In this document: in pieces, positions 54,037-63,972 of the stretch | Layout of the letters: every line of letters begins with the position of its first letter | Numbering within the stretch: the stretch's first letter is position 1 | NCBI RefSeq assembly: GCF_010470665.1 | Contig: NZ_VOPZ01000004.1 | Span: 1-64,000, forward strand | From: Desulfovibrio sp. JC022 | Lineage (GTDB): Bacteria; Desulfobacterota; Desulfovibrionia; Desulfovibrionales; Desulfovibrionaceae | DNA: 64,000 nt | Direction of reading: 5' to 3' | Notes under the pieces: generated by a model | Database searches by the model: none | Told to the model about the DNA's origin: nothing | Seen by the model: the letters and a program-made list of their open reading frames with translations, nothing else | Made by a program: the position numbers and the translations under genes

Positions 54037-56202
54037 CTATGCTCTGCGCAACTCTTCGATAAGCTCGGAAAGCTGCTCACCCAGATGCATAAGCTCTTCC
54101 ACAGCAGTGGATGATTCACGCATGGCCTGTGCGTTGTCATTGGCAATGAGGTTAACCTCTTCAATGCCCCTGTTAATCTGCTCGCTGGCGGCGGACTGTT
54201 CTTCAGAAGCAGTGGCGATACTGCGCACCTGCCCTGCGGTTTCTTCAACAATCTCCACAATATCCTTAAGCGCGTCCCCGGCCTTGTTGGCGGAGTCGGT
54301 ACTTGCGGAAACTTCAGCCGCAGCCTTGGTCATACCGTCAATGTTCTCGCGGGTTCCGCTCTGAATGGCGGAAATAAAATCCCCTACTTCTTTGGTGGCA
54401 TCCATGGTTTTTTCAGCCAGCTTGCGAACTTCATCAGCAACAACTGCAAATCCGCGTCCGGCATCACCGGCTCTGGCAGCTTCAATGGCAGCGTTCAAGG
54501 CCAGCAGGTTGGTCTGGTCAGCGATGTCGGTGATCACGTTCATGATCTTGCCGATTCCGTCAGCCTGCTCACCGAGCACGCCGAGACCTTTTTCCATTTC
54601 AACAGTCATGCCCTGAACCCGGTTAATCCGCTCCACAACGTCATTGACGATATTTCCGCCATTCTCGGCCTCAGAACGGGCGTTATCAGCGGAGTCAGCT
54701 GCTTCAGCGGCATTGCGGGCAACTTCCATAACACTGGCATTCATCTGTTCCATGGCGGTTGCAGATTCAGCAGTGCGTTCACGCTGGGTTTCAGAACCAC
54801 GGCTTGATTCATCAATCTGGGCGGTAAGCTCCTGACTTGCACTGGCCACCTGAGAAACAATGCCTGCAAGCTGATCAGCAGCGTGGAGCATCCCTTCTCG
54901 TTTGGCATTTTCAGCTTCAGAGCGGGCTTCGTCCGCCTCTTTAAGAGCTACCTGAGCTTTATCAGTCTGGTCTTTGGCTTCCTCGGCCATTTTTTCAGCC
55001 TTGGAAATATTTTCCACCAGCCCGTTCAGCATAGCCCGTAAAGCCGAATGTAAATCTTTGAGCTCACCACCGAATTTGGAACCGTCAAGGCGGACTTTGA
55101 AGTTACCTTCAGCAACTTCCATAGCCGCACCGGCCATAATTCCGATAGGCTTAGAAATAGAACGGGCAACAAAGAAAATTGCGATCATGACCAGAACGAG
55201 GGCAACCCCGCCCATGGCCAGCAGATCAAAAGTAAGAGTGTGCGCATCTGCAAGAATTTTGTTCATGGGCGCACTCACGGCAAGGTACCAACGTTGTCCG
55301 CTATCCTTGAATTCAATTGGAATATACTGAACCATGGACCGCTCGCCGTTTGCAGCTGCAATACGCACTTCAAAGAAAGGCTCACCGTCATCCATTGCTC
55401 TTCTGAGTCCAGCTTCATCATCGAATTCAGCAGTATCAAAAATATTCTTTCCGATACGCTCGTCAGTGGGATGGTAAATGTAATCACCATTAGGCATCAT
55501 CAACCACGCATAACCGGTTCCGTAAGGACGGATTCCGGAAACCAGATCACTGATATTGGTGATAGGCATATCCACGCAGACAACACCGAGAGGCCGCCCG
55601 TCAAGCATGATCGGCGCACCGATGGTAGTCAGCATGAGCCGTTTGCCGTCAACATCATAAGGATAAGGCGGAGTAATATACGGCCTGCGTCTTTCAATAG
55701 GCTTTAGGTAATAATCACCGTCTCCGGGCACAAAATATTCAGCAAGGGGCACAACCTCTATTCCGCCTCCGGCCCTGTAAACGTAGGGAATGTGCCGTCC
55801 GGTCTTGTCGTGCAATTCCGTATTGGCATATTCAGCATCGCTGCCGTCAAAAGCATTTGGCTCCCAAGCATTACTGCCGCCGATAAAATTATCGTCGCCT
55901 TTAACCAGCCCGACGAGCATGGATATAGCGTCAGATCGGCTCAGTTCTATCTTTTCACGCCTGAACTGAGCAAAAGTACTGGCAAGTCCCTGAGCCTGAC
56001 CCTGTGCATGGGTCATAAAATTAAGGATCTGCCCGCTATATTCTCCCGCAAGGGCGGAAATTTCTTTTCGTGCAACCTTTTCAATAGCTTTTGAACTGCT
56101 GACAGTCGCAAAATACTCCATACTACCCAAAGTCAACAGGAGCAAAGCTCCCACCGGCAGCATGATCTTGTACATCATTCTTAAATTTTTAAACCATTTC
56201 AT
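54037..56202 (-). CDS. Methyl-accepting chemotaxis protein with dCache domain (2)
   Basis: This 721-residue receptor is a close paralogue of the one at 50.4 kb. Order: first membrane helix ([19 protein letters not shown]), dCache-type sensor ([30 protein letters not shown]), second helix, HAMP, and a signalling domain nearly identical to its relative, including [20 protein letters not shown]. The periplasmic parts are less alike, so the two probably recognise different or related ligands. A good promoter is visible upstream. Confidence 0.93.
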   Translation of the reverse strand: MKWFKNLRMMYKIMLPVGALLLLTLGSMEYFATVSSSKAIEKVARKEISALAGEYSGQILNFMTHAQGQAQGLASTFAQFRREKIELSRSDAISMLVGLVKGDDNFIGGSNAWEPNAFDGSDAEYANTELHDKTGRHIPYVYRAGGGIEVVPLAEYFVPGDGDYYLKPIERRRPYITPPYPYDVDGKRLMLTTIGAPIMLDGRPLGVVCVDMPITNISDLVSGIRPYGTGYAWLMMPNGDYIYHPTDERIGKNIFDTAEFDDEAGLRRAMDDGEPFFEVRIAAANGERSMVQYIPIEFKDSGQRWYLAVSAPMNKILADAHTLTFDLLAMGGVALVLVMIAIFFVARSISKPIGIMAGAAMEVAEGNFKVRLDGSKFGGELKDLHSALRAMLNGLVENISKAEKMAEEAKDQTDKAQVALKEADEARSEAENAKREGMLHAADQLAGIVSQVASASQELTAQIDESSRGSETQRERTAESATAMEQMNASVMEVARNAAEAADSADNARSEAENGGNIVNDVVERINRVQGMTVEMEKGLGVLGEQADGIGKIMNVITDIADQTNLLALNAAIEAARAGDAGRGFAVVADEVRKLAEKTMDATKEVGDFISAIQSGTRENIDGMTKAAAEVSASTDSANKAGDALKDIVEIVEETAGQVRSIATASEEQSAASEQINRGIEEVNLIANDNAQAMRESSTAVEELMHLGEQLSELIEELRRA

Positions 56203-56259
56203 CTCGGCACCACCTTAATTAGAGTTATAAATGATCCCCTCACTACAACCCTGTCGCGC

Positions 56260-56295
56260 TAGTTATTTTCATTTTCGCTATGTGTCAATATTGAC
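56260..56295 (-). promoter_or_regulatory. Promoter of chemoreceptor gene 2 with overlapping palindrome
   Basis: On the minus strand TTGACA (56283-56288) and TAACTA (56260-56265) are 17 bases apart. The -35 box overlaps GTCAATATTGAC (56284-56295), a perfect 12-base palindrome that could be an operator. Confidence 0.5.
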
Positions 56296-56427
56296 GTTTA
56301 ATGGTAATAGAATAGCACTGAGATATGTTTTCATCAGAATTTTAAATAAACTTACATGTAATTCTTAAACTTTACCCATATTCAGATCTGATCTATTCTC
56401 TACCCAAGAACAATTTAAGGAAAAATA

Positions 56428-57147
56428 ATGAAATTAAAAAAAATCGCCATCGTCGCGGCCATGGAGCAGGAAGCACAGGCTATCTGCCCCGCCCCGCAGC
56501 ATAAGACACTCGGCAAATATCAACTTCTTTGCGGTACGCTTAAAAACAATGTCAGTTATCGCTGCATCATTTCTGGAATCGGAACTGCTCGGGCTGCCGA
56601 GGCAGCAAAACTGCTTTGCGCTGAAAAGCCGGATTTAATTCTAAGTATCGGTGTTTCCGGAGGATTGGCAGCCGGACTGGAAGCCGGAACCCTTGTTACG
56701 GCCACCACCATTCATTCTGATATAGCGGAGTTTGATTCGTGGTTTGAAGGAAATGAAGACGCAAGGCAACGTATTGAACTGATTCCTGCCTGCGGAGAGA
56801 TTCAGTGTGGAAAGCTTATCACTGCGGGGGAAGCAGTACTCACCCCGCAGAATAAATTGTTCATGCATGAACGCACCGGAGCTTTGGCAGTAGACATGGA
56901 ATCCATCGCCGTAGCTCAAGCAGCAAAAAAAGCGGAAATACCTTTCGGGTGCATCCGGGCCATCAGCGACGATTCAAAACGGGGTATCCCCCAAGAATCA
57001 CTTTCCGGTGTAGATGAGTCTGGAAAAACGCAACTAAGCCCCATCCTAAAAGCCATCATGAAACGGCCCACCTTAATTTTTGAACTGATCCCCATGGGAC
57101 GAGATTATTCAAAGGCATTGAAAGCACTTGGTACAATTTTAAAATAA
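56428..57147 (+). CDS. hpnG: Hopanoid-associated nucleosidase/phosphorylase HpnG
   Basis: The 239-residue protein is a member of the nucleoside phosphorylase superfamily close to MTA/SAH nucleosidases: IVAAMEQEAQAI, ISGIGTARAAEAAKLL, ILSIGVSGGLA and VDMESIAVAQAA, the last carrying the glutamate that holds the ribose. Because hpnH lies next to it (convergent), the likely job is removal of adenine from adenosylhopane to give ribosylhopane. AAGGA precedes the ATG. An ordinary MTA/SAH nucleosidase is the alternative. Confidence 0.78.
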   Translation: MKLKKIAIVAAMEQEAQAICPAPQHKTLGKYQLLCGTLKNNVSYRCIISGIGTARAAEAAKLLCAEKPDLILSIGVSGGLAAGLEAGTLVTATTIHSDIAEFDSWFEGNEDARQRIELIPACGEIQCGKLITAGEAVLTPQNKLFMHERTGALAVDMESIAVAQAAKKAEIPFGCIRAISDDSKRGIPQESLSGVDESGKTQLSPILKAIMKRPTLIFELIPMGRDYSKALKALGTILK

Positions 57148-57151
57148 AAAA

Positions 57152-57190
57152 AACTCCGCAATCTCATCTAGAATATTGCGGAGTTACTTT
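57152..57190. terminator. Bidirectional terminator between hpnG and hpnH
   Basis: AACTCCGCAAT (57152-57162) pairs with ATTGCGGAGTT (57175-57185), with A and T runs on both sides. Confidence 0.85.
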
Positions 57191-57208
57191 TACTGTAAAT
57201 TTAGAGAA

Positions 57209-58225
57209 CTACTTTACGCTTATGCCTTTCAGGGCAAGCATGGCACCTTTGATGGGACGCTTTACGGAATCAGCAACTGCTGTGGGTTCGAAACCGCAAT
57301 GGACCATGCAGTTTGCGCAGCGAGGATCGTTACCTACACCGAACTTATCCCAGTCAGTCTCTTCCATTAGTTCTTTGTAGGAAGAAACAAAGCCGTCTTC
57401 CAGCAAATAACAGGGACGCTGCCAGCCATGCACGGAACGGCAGGGGTTGCCCCACGGGGAGCATTTGTAATCAGGCTGGTTTCCAGCAAGAAAGTCGAGA
57501 TAAAAGCTGCTGTGGCTGAAATCCCAGTTCTTGCCTTTACCGATGGTGAAAATTTCACGGAAAAGTTTTTCACTCTGCGGACGGGTCAGGAATGCATCCT
57601 GATCTTCAGCCGCTTCATAGCTGAAAGCAGAGGAAAGAGTCATGCCGTCAACGTTGAGATCCATGAGAAAATCAAAAAAATCAGCAGCCTTTTCAGCAGT
57701 CTGACCGCCGAAGAGAGTGGTGTTTGTGTTTACCCGGAACCCCTTGGACTTGAGCAGCTTGATAGTCCTGACCGCAGAATCAAAAACACCCTGCTTGCAG
57801 ACAACCTTATCGTGAATCTCTGCGGGACCGTCCAGATGAAGGTTGAAAGTCAGGTAAGGGCTGGGTTTGAATTCGTGAATACGCTCGGGCATGAGGATGC
57901 CGTTGGTGCAGAGATAAACAAATTTCTTACGCTTGATCAGCTCGCTGACGATAGTCGGAATCTCCGGATGCAACAGCGGCTCACCGCCGGGAATGGATAC
58001 GATAGGCGCGCCGCATTCTTCCACAGCATCAATGCATTCCTGCACAGAAAGACGCTTGTTAAGAATCTCAGGCGGCTGGTTAACCTTACCGCAGCCCTTG
58101 CAACGCAGGTTGCACTGAAAAAGGGGCTCGAGCATGAGTACCAGCGGGTAATGTTTGTTACCCTTGAGGGTCTGGGTGAGAATGTATTTACCGAGTCTAG
58201 CTACTTGAATTGCGGGAATTGCCAA
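57209..58225 (-). CDS. hpnH: Adenosylhopane synthase HpnH (radical SAM)
   Basis: HpnH joins the adenosyl radical from SAM to diploptene, the first step of extended hopanoid formation. The 338-residue length fits the family. The iron-sulphur motif is Cys38/Cys42/Cys45 in LFQCNLRCKGCGKVNQPPEIL. SIPGGEPLLHPEI carries the SAM-binding GGE region. C-terminal cysteines in NDPRCANCMVHCGFEPTAV are typical. The start appears to be TTG at 58225 with GAGG eight bases upstream. It is the last gene of the minus-strand hopanoid group. Confidence 0.93.
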   Translation of the reverse strand: MAIPAIQVARLGKYILTQTLKGNKHYPLVLMLEPLFQCNLRCKGCGKVNQPPEILNKRLSVQECIDAVEECGAPIVSIPGGEPLLHPEIPTIVSELIKRKKFVYLCTNGILMPERIHEFKPSPYLTFNLHLDGPAEIHDKVVCKQGVFDSAVRTIKLLKSKGFRVNTNTTLFGGQTAEKAADFFDFLMDLNVDGMTLSSAFSYEAAEDQDAFLTRPQSEKLFREIFTIGKGKNWDFSHSSFYLDFLAGNQPDYKCSPWGNPCRSVHGWQRPCYLLEDGFVSSYKELMEETDWDKFGVGNDPRCANCMVHCGFEPTAVADSVKRPIKGAMLALKGISVK

Positions 58226-58263
58226 GGTCTTAACCTCATTGCCGCCGCAAAGGGGCGGGTTTA

Positions 58264-58983
58264 TTATTCAGCGGCCTTTTTGCCATCACAGGCTTTGACC
58301 AGCTTTTTACAGGAATCAACTTTTAATAATTTTGCATCAAAACATTTGCTTTGCAGGGCCTTGTTATAATGAACACAGGCTTCCTCCACTTCATCATCTT
58401 CCAGCAATGCAGTTGCCAGTCCAAGACGATTCATGGCGAAATCCGGCGCGATTTCAACGGCCTTTTCGTAATATTCCAAAGCATTATCCATGTCCCCGAT
58501 ACTTATAGGCGCGGAAGGGGCTTTCAAATAAAGTTCACCCAAAAAACGATCCGGGCCAGCATGATCCACCTGCGGAGAAAGTTTGGACGCTACGAGTGCT
58601 TCTTGCTCCATCAGCGGCACAAGGTCAAGGCCCTTCATGGGAGCAAGCTGAGCCTCTTTAGCAATTAAATAAGCCAAAAGATAGTGGCCCAGACCGGATT
58701 GCGATTTTTTAGCCAGATATTTCTTCAACTTCTCCTGAGAAGACTTAGCGTAATCGGCAGCCTTAACCGCCCCGCTCTCCAGCAACCATGCGGAACAAGC
58801 CGCACCCTGCAATATATCCTTATCCTTAGAAGAACTGGACAGAGCCTCCGCCTGCGCCCTTGAGCAGGGCTTCCAAAGCACCACTCCGTCAGCTTCATAT
58901 TCATAAAGAGGAAGATTGTACTGAACGGAACAGCCGCAAATGAGCAGCATTGCCAGCAATGGGAGAATACGAAAGAGCCTCAT
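58264..58983 (-). CDS. TatT-like TPR lipoprotein
   Basis: The 239-residue product has a lipoprotein signal ending MLLICGC (Cys18) and helical repeats ending in GPDRFLGELYLKAPSAPISIGD and ALEYYEKAVEIAPDFAMNRLG. The GPDR...GD...A pattern resembles the TatT family of periplasmic TPR lipoproteins, which partner solute-binding proteins for hydrophobic ligands. It overlaps the PhnD-like gene (stop and start share bases) and is 38 bases before hpnH. A role in handling hopanoids or other lipids is inferred from context. Confidence 0.72.
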   Translation of the reverse strand: MRLFRILPLLAMLLICGCSVQYNLPLYEYEADGVVLWKPCSRAQAEALSSSSKDKDILQGAACSAWLLESGAVKAADYAKSSQEKLKKYLAKKSQSGLGHYLLAYLIAKEAQLAPMKGLDLVPLMEQEALVASKLSPQVDHAGPDRFLGELYLKAPSAPISIGDMDNALEYYEKAVEIAPDFAMNRLGLATALLEDDEVEEACVHYNKALQSKCFDAKLLKVDSCKKLVKACDGKKAAE

Positions 58984-59762
58984 TATCTCAAATCCTTATC
59001 AGCAGGATTAAATCCGGCTGTCTGCAACAGTTTAAGCAGATCATTTGCAGCCGGGTCCTTATCCATATCCAGCAGCACAGCCTGAAGCCGGAAAGCATCA
59101 TCAGAGGTATTGCCGAACCAGACCACCGGGCTGTTAGGCAGCTTGGGAGAGGTATAAATAACTTTGGTATTGGAATAGCGGCTAGAGTCCTTGATCACCG
59201 AATACTGCACAGCATCAAGAACCACGCCGGACACTTTTCCTTTGTTAACCTTGCGGAGCATACGCAATGCCTTATGCGTACCTTCCACAGTAAATTCTCC
59301 ACTCTTATTCCCGCTGAACAGAATTCCAAGAGATTGCGGGGTATAGAGCATAGAGCCGTAAACAGTGCCCTGAACCTTCTCCGGGGAATCAGGACCGGAT
59401 GCAGGAACGATCAGCCGCCAGACATCCTTTTCCATACCCTGCGGCAAAGTGGATGCCACAGGAACCATGGCAAACTTATCAACATATGATTTGTAAAAAG
59501 TCAGCCCGCTGATGGCCCATGTCGGCTTGTTCTTGCCGAGGTAATCAAGGGCTGCGTTCAGGTCGTTATAGTAAACACCCTTCACATTTTCACCCAGCTT
59601 AGCGGAAAGATATTTGGCAAGTTCATCCATAACCGGCTGCGCTTCGGCAGTGGTTCCCGGTTGCCCGGGTTGAAGAATAGCGAAATCAAATCTTCCGGCA
59701 AAAGCAACAGAGCTAAGGGTAAGGACCAGAACAAACGCAAAAACAATGACTCTTCTGAACAT
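58983..59762 (-). CDS. PhnD-like periplasmic binding protein
   Basis: The 259-residue protein has a signal peptide (MFRRVIVFAFVLVLTLSSVAFA) and a shortened PhnD/type 2 solute-binding fold (YLSAKLGENVKGVYYNDLNA, GLTFYKSYVDKFAMVPVA, VQGTVYGSMLYTP). No ABC permease or ATPase is adjacent, so it is unlikely to import phosphonate. It sits three bases after hpnN and overlaps a TatT-like lipoprotein gene, so it is probably the soluble carrier of a lipid or hopanoid export system, in the place taken elsewhere by HpnM. This is inference. Confidence 0.75.
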   Translation of the reverse strand: MFRRVIVFAFVLVLTLSSVAFAGRFDFAILQPGQPGTTAEAQPVMDELAKYLSAKLGENVKGVYYNDLNAALDYLGKNKPTWAISGLTFYKSYVDKFAMVPVASTLPQGMEKDVWRLIVPASGPDSPEKVQGTVYGSMLYTPQSLGILFSGNKSGEFTVEGTHKALRMLRKVNKGKVSGVVLDAVQYSVIKDSSRYSNTKVIYTSPKLPNSPVVWFGNTSDDAFRLQAVLLDMDKDPAANDLLKLLQTAGFNPADKDLR

Positions 59763-59765
59763 AAA

Positions 59766-62450
59766 CTATTTTCCTTTAATCCTTTCAATCAATCTGAACA
59801 CGGCAGGCAGAACCACCATACAACCTACAAGGCAGGTAGCGGAACCGGTAACCATAATCCCACCCAGCGAAGCAAGGCCGCGATGATGCGCCAGCAGCAA
59901 TCCACCGAACCCGATCATGGTGGTGCAGAAACTGAGTCCCACAGCCACCGGAGTGCTGGTGTGGTAGAGACGTTCGCCTTGGGAAAGTTCCTTCCAGCGG
60001 GCCAGAAAATGAACCCCGCCGTCAACACCGATAGCTATAAGCACTGGAATAGCAAAGAAATTGGCTAAATTAAAGCTCAGTCCGGTAATCCCCATAACCT
60101 CCAGCAGCCAGAATATTCCGGCAAAGAGCGGAACAAGGGTCAAAAGCACATAACTGATGCTGAAAGAGCTGAGGAACAGGATAACTGAAACAAGAATGAT
60201 GGTCAGCCCAGCGGCCTCAAGAAAGGTCTCGCGCATGAGCAGGGAAGACTCAAGAACCACCACCGGAACCCCTGTAACTTCAGGGTCGATCTTGCGCAGG
60301 TCGCCCACAAATCCGGTCAACTTATCAAAATCCCAGACATTTTCCACCGGGGAAATCTTGACCATGAAACTGCCGTCTTTGCCCACATAAAGGGAGCGCA
60401 GATGGTCAGGCAGGTCATCCGGAACGACCGACTGTACCTCCAGAATTTCCTTAAGCCACGCAAAAGAGCTGGAAAGCTCACTGACCAAACGAGCCTGAAG
60501 CGGGGTCAGGTTAACCGCATCCGCAGGATTCTTTTCCAATATTTCAAGACAGGAATCCGCGCGGTCAATGATCTCCGTAACCTGCTGTAATTCTTTTTTT
60601 GCACCGGCAGAAAAAAGCTTTTCCTCAAGGCCCTCAAGAGATTCAATCAGATTCTCAAGGGAAGCCGTCACTTCAGAGGGCACAAGATAGGAATTGCGGG
60701 CTTCAAGATTAATTCCCTGCAAAGCCTCAGCCTCACCGCGCAGAATTTCAGCTTTTTCCTGCTGTCCTTCGGGAAGAAAATCGAGAATGGACTCAATACG
60801 CCCCACCGACGGAACCTGTTTGAGTTCTGCGGTCAGAGACTTCACGGAGTTAAGGTCCGGGCGAGTCATGACCGCAAACCATGTGGATTCGTCGGAATCG
60901 TTAATCAGTACATGTTCGTACTCAACGGATTCCAACCCCTTGGCCTGCAACTCCAGCAGGTTGTAGTTAAACCCAGCCTTCTGGAATCCCGGAAAAGCCA
61001 GCGCGGTTAACGCACCGAAAACAAGCAGCACGGTCACCGGACGGGAAATAACTTTTTCCATGAACGGCATGGTCGCCATACGTGGCTGGGAAGATGGAAA
61101 CCAATTGCGCCGCCCTGCGATTAGCATCATGGAAGGCAGCACGGTAAGCATAGAGATCAGGCAAAAAATGATACCTGTTCCGCCCACAAGCCCCAGCTCG
61201 GCTAAGCCCACAAATTCCTGACCAAGCACAGCGTAAAAAGCACAGACTGAAGTAATACCGCCCAGCAGCACACCGGGTCCGGTATGGACTAAAGCTTCTT
61301 CCACGGCCTCATCCGGGGTCATGCCGGAAGCAGAAGCTTCCACATAACGCATAACAATATGGATACCGAAATCCACCCCGATGCCGACCAGTACAAGGGC
61401 AAAAACAATGGATAACAAGTTCAGACTGCCCAGCGCCACCAGCGTAAATCCGAAGGTCCAGGCCATGGCACAAAAAAGTGAGCCCATAACCAGCATGGGC
61501 CGCAGCCAGCCGTGCAGGATAAACATGAACATAAGTCCCACTACAACCACCGAAATAATGGCGGCAATGGTCATATCCTGATCTGTGGTGTGCATCTCAT
61601 CAGCGGAAAGAACCGGACGCCCGGTCAGCCCGGCTTCGATTTCAGGAAATTCTCCGCGCACTGTTTCCAGTGATGAACGCACGAAATTCAGCGAAGGCCC
61701 GATCACATCCATAACCCGGAAATCCTTCTTGGGCAGGATACGCATGATCAGCAATTTACCGTTGCGGGTGAAGAAATACTGGATTCCGGCCTTGTCCAGA
61801 TCGAACACCGGGGCATTCAGGGTTTCAAGAGTCGGCCCGGAAACAAGGGAGGAATGCATCTCGCCTACAAGATCATCCAGCGCACCCATGAACGGCCCAA
61901 ACATTTCCGGATCGGCACCGCCGCCCTTTTCACCGGAAAGAAGCCCGGCGGTCATGTCCAGAAAACGGGACAACCCCGGCTCTTCAAACCATTCCCTCCC
62001 CAGCGGACCGAAATCACGGGCAAGAGAAACAAACTGGCGCAACTCGTCCGGGGAGGCGAACATGAGCACCCCCGGCCCCATGTCACGGGCGGACATGGCG
62101 TAATGAACTTCTTTGACCAGATCGGGACGTTTTTTAAGCTTTGTGGCAAGTGTACCTGCAAACTTAGCAGCTTTTGTTTTACCCGCTTCACTGCCCCCGG
62201 TCTTGATGACCACAAACATATATTCCTGATCACCGAAATTCTTGATCTGTTCAATATTACGTTTCTGAAAAGGGAGATCGTGGGAAATGAGGTTATCCTG
62301 ATCGCTATCCAACTTGAGCCAGAGAGCGGAGGAAACAGCACAAGTTGCCGCCAGCAATACGGCGCAGATAACTATGGCAACAGGAGCCTTACGGACCAGC
62401 CCCCAGATGGAGCGGATGATTTTTTCTAAGAGACTATAAAAAATATTCAT
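59766..62450 (-). CDS. hpnN: Hopanoid-associated RND transporter HpnN
   Basis: The 894-residue protein has the MMPL-type RND plan: helix 1 (VAIVICAVLLAATCAVSSALW), a large periplasmic loop, a block of helices (MTIAAIISVVVVGLMFMFILHG, ALVLVGIGVDFGIHIVMRYVEA), a second loop and a second block ending in FAIPVLIAIGVDGGVHFLARW. HpnN moves hopanoids from the inner to the outer membrane. The ATG at 62450 is preferred to the upstream TTG at 62471. Gene neighbours hpnO, hpnH and hpnG support the assignment. Confidence 0.92.
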   Translation of the reverse strand: MNIFYSLLEKIIRSIWGLVRKAPVAIVICAVLLAATCAVSSALWLKLDSDQDNLISHDLPFQKRNIEQIKNFGDQEYMFVVIKTGGSEAGKTKAAKFAGTLATKLKKRPDLVKEVHYAMSARDMGPGVLMFASPDELRQFVSLARDFGPLGREWFEEPGLSRFLDMTAGLLSGEKGGGADPEMFGPFMGALDDLVGEMHSSLVSGPTLETLNAPVFDLDKAGIQYFFTRNGKLLIMRILPKKDFRVMDVIGPSLNFVRSSLETVRGEFPEIEAGLTGRPVLSADEMHTTDQDMTIAAIISVVVVGLMFMFILHGWLRPMLVMGSLFCAMAWTFGFTLVALGSLNLLSIVFALVLVGIGVDFGIHIVMRYVEASASGMTPDEAVEEALVHTGPGVLLGGITSVCAFYAVLGQEFVGLAELGLVGGTGIIFCLISMLTVLPSMMLIAGRRNWFPSSQPRMATMPFMEKVISRPVTVLLVFGALTALAFPGFQKAGFNYNLLELQAKGLESVEYEHVLINDSDESTWFAVMTRPDLNSVKSLTAELKQVPSVGRIESILDFLPEGQQEKAEILRGEAEALQGINLEARNSYLVPSEVTASLENLIESLEGLEEKLFSAGAKKELQQVTEIIDRADSCLEILEKNPADAVNLTPLQARLVSELSSSFAWLKEILEVQSVVPDDLPDHLRSLYVGKDGSFMVKISPVENVWDFDKLTGFVGDLRKIDPEVTGVPVVVLESSLLMRETFLEAAGLTIILVSVILFLSSFSISYVLLTLVPLFAGIFWLLEVMGITGLSFNLANFFAIPVLIAIGVDGGVHFLARWKELSQGERLYHTSTPVAVGLSFCTTMIGFGGLLLAHHRGLASLGGIMVTGSATCLVGCMVVLPAVFRLIERIKGK

Positions 62451-62515
62451 TAAACTCTGCCCGCTGTGCAATGATTCGACAGGGGTCTTTTTTAGACATG
62501 GCAGATAATTAAAGA

Positions 62516-62540
62516 AGGCAAACCAGTATACAGTTTGCCT
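62516..62540 (-). terminator. Possible terminator or attenuator between hpnO and hpnN
   Basis: AGGCAAAC (62516-62523) pairs perfectly with GTTTGCCT (62533-62540), followed on the minus strand by TCTTTAATT. The T run is weak, so read-through into hpnN is possible. Confidence 0.5.
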
Positions 62541-62589
62541 CCTATAATATCCACGATTTTCAGCCTTCCACCTTGGAAAGGAAAATCAG

Positions 62590-63972
62590 CTATGAAGTCT
62601 TAGCAGTACGGATTCCGAGATCCTTCACTGTTTTCCATGCGGACCCGGTAATCTTATGCGCTTCCTTAAGCACATCGTCCATGGCGGCTAAAAACTTATC
62701 CACATCATCATCGTTGATCATCAGCGGAGGCAGGATTTTCACGGTATCAAGACCGTGCCCGGCAACCTGACTGAGGATGTTGTGCTTTTCCAGCAGCGGC
62801 ATGGTAATCATCTGGCAGAAAAGATCATCATTCATCTTATGGAGCAGCTTCCAGCTGGCTTTAAGGGTCATGGATTTAGGCTCGCCGAACTGCATTCCGA
62901 TCATGAGTCCCTTGGCGCGTACCTCAGTGAGCATCTCGTACTTATCGGCTAGTTTCTGCATCCCTTCTTCAATGCGCGATCCCATTCTGGCTGCATTATC
63001 CGACAGATTTTCTTTCTCTAGAATATCAATGGTCGCCAAGCCCGCTGCCATAGCCAGATCGTTCTGACCGAAGGTATTGGAATGGGCAAAACAACGTTCC
63101 ATGGAATCAAAAATTTTGCCATGAATCTCACGGGTAGTGATTACTGCGCCCACAGGGATATAACCGCCGGAAAGTGCTTTGGAAATGACCAGAAGATCAG
63201 GCTGCACTCCCCAATGATCCACGGCGAACATCTTTCCGGTCCTGCCCATGCCGCATTGGACTTCGTCAGCTATCATGTAGGTACCGTACTTATCACAAAG
63301 TTCGCGGACACCTTCGAGATAACCGTCATCAGGCACGAAAACACCCTTGCCCTGCACGGTTTCGAAAATAAATGCACCCACATCTCCACCCTTGAGAGCT
63401 TCTTCCAAGGCTCCAAGGTCATTGAAAGGAACTGGCACACAATCAGGCAAAAGCGGCTCGTTACGATCCCTGAATTCCCGGTTCGCATTTACTGATAGGG
63501 AACCGAGAGTCAGCCCGTGAAAAGCATGATGGCAATGGACCAGCTTATGCTTACCGCTGGCCTGGCGGGCAAATTTCAGAGCACCCTCAACCCCTTCAGT
63601 GCCGGAGTTGGTAAAGAATACAGCCTCGAGGTCACCGGGAGCAAGTTCTGCCAGCTTTTCAGCCAGCATGCCGGACATGACCCCAAGATCCATCTGCACG
63701 ATGCTGGCAGTCTTCTCGTCCATTACTTCCTTAAGTACATCGGCAACATAAGGATGGTTACGCCCGATATTGTACACCCCGAACCCGGACAGAAAATCAA
63801 GGACTTTAACACCCTTGGCATCGGTGAGATATGCCCCCTCGGAAGAAACATAATTACGATCATATCCGATAACTTCAAGAACCCGCACAAACTGGGGATT
63901 CACATATTTGCGGTGCAGCTCATAGGCTTCCGCCATTCTATTTCTATATTTGTTTACAATTTCAGAACTCAT
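62590..63972 (-). CDS. hpnO: Class III aminotransferase HpnO
   Basis: The 460-residue PLP enzyme has the class III pattern: FTNSGTEGVEGALKFARQAS, HHAFHGLTLGSLS, DEVQCGMGRTG and the Schiff-base lysine in LLVISKALSGGYIP (about residue 280). In hopanoid clusters HpnO converts the oxidised side chain to aminobacteriohopanetriol. ATG at 63972 has GGAG nine bases upstream; an in-frame TTG at 63987 coincides with that signal. Acetylornithine- or ornithine-type activity is the alternative, but linkage to hpnN and hpnH favours HpnO. Confidence 0.88.
   Translation of the reverse strand: MSSEIVNKYRNRMAEAYELHRKYVNPQFVRVLEVIGYDRNYVSSEGAYLTDAKGVKVLDFLSGFGVYNIGRNHPYVADVLKEVMDEKTASIVQMDLGVMSGMLAEKLAELAPGDLEAVFFTNSGTEGVEGALKFARQASGKHKLVHCHHAFHGLTLGSLSVNANREFRDRNEPLLPDCVPVPFNDLGALEEALKGGDVGAFIFETVQGKGVFVPDDGYLEGVRELCDKYGTYMIADEVQCGMGRTGKMFAVDHWGVQPDLLVISKALSGGYIPVGAVITTREIHGKIFDSMERCFAHSNTFGQNDLAMAAGLATIDILEKENLSDNAARMGSRIEEGMQKLADKYEMLTEVRAKGLMIGMQFGEPKSMTLKASWKLLHKMNDDLFCQMITMPLLEKHNILSQVAGHGLDTVKILPPLMINDDDVDKFLAAMDDVLKEAHKITGSAWKTVKDLGIRTAKTS

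Noticed and set aside
58983-59762. A phosphonate ABC import function for the PhnD-like protein
   Set aside because: No phn permease, ATPase or lyase genes lie nearby, and the gene is embedded in a hopanoid operon.
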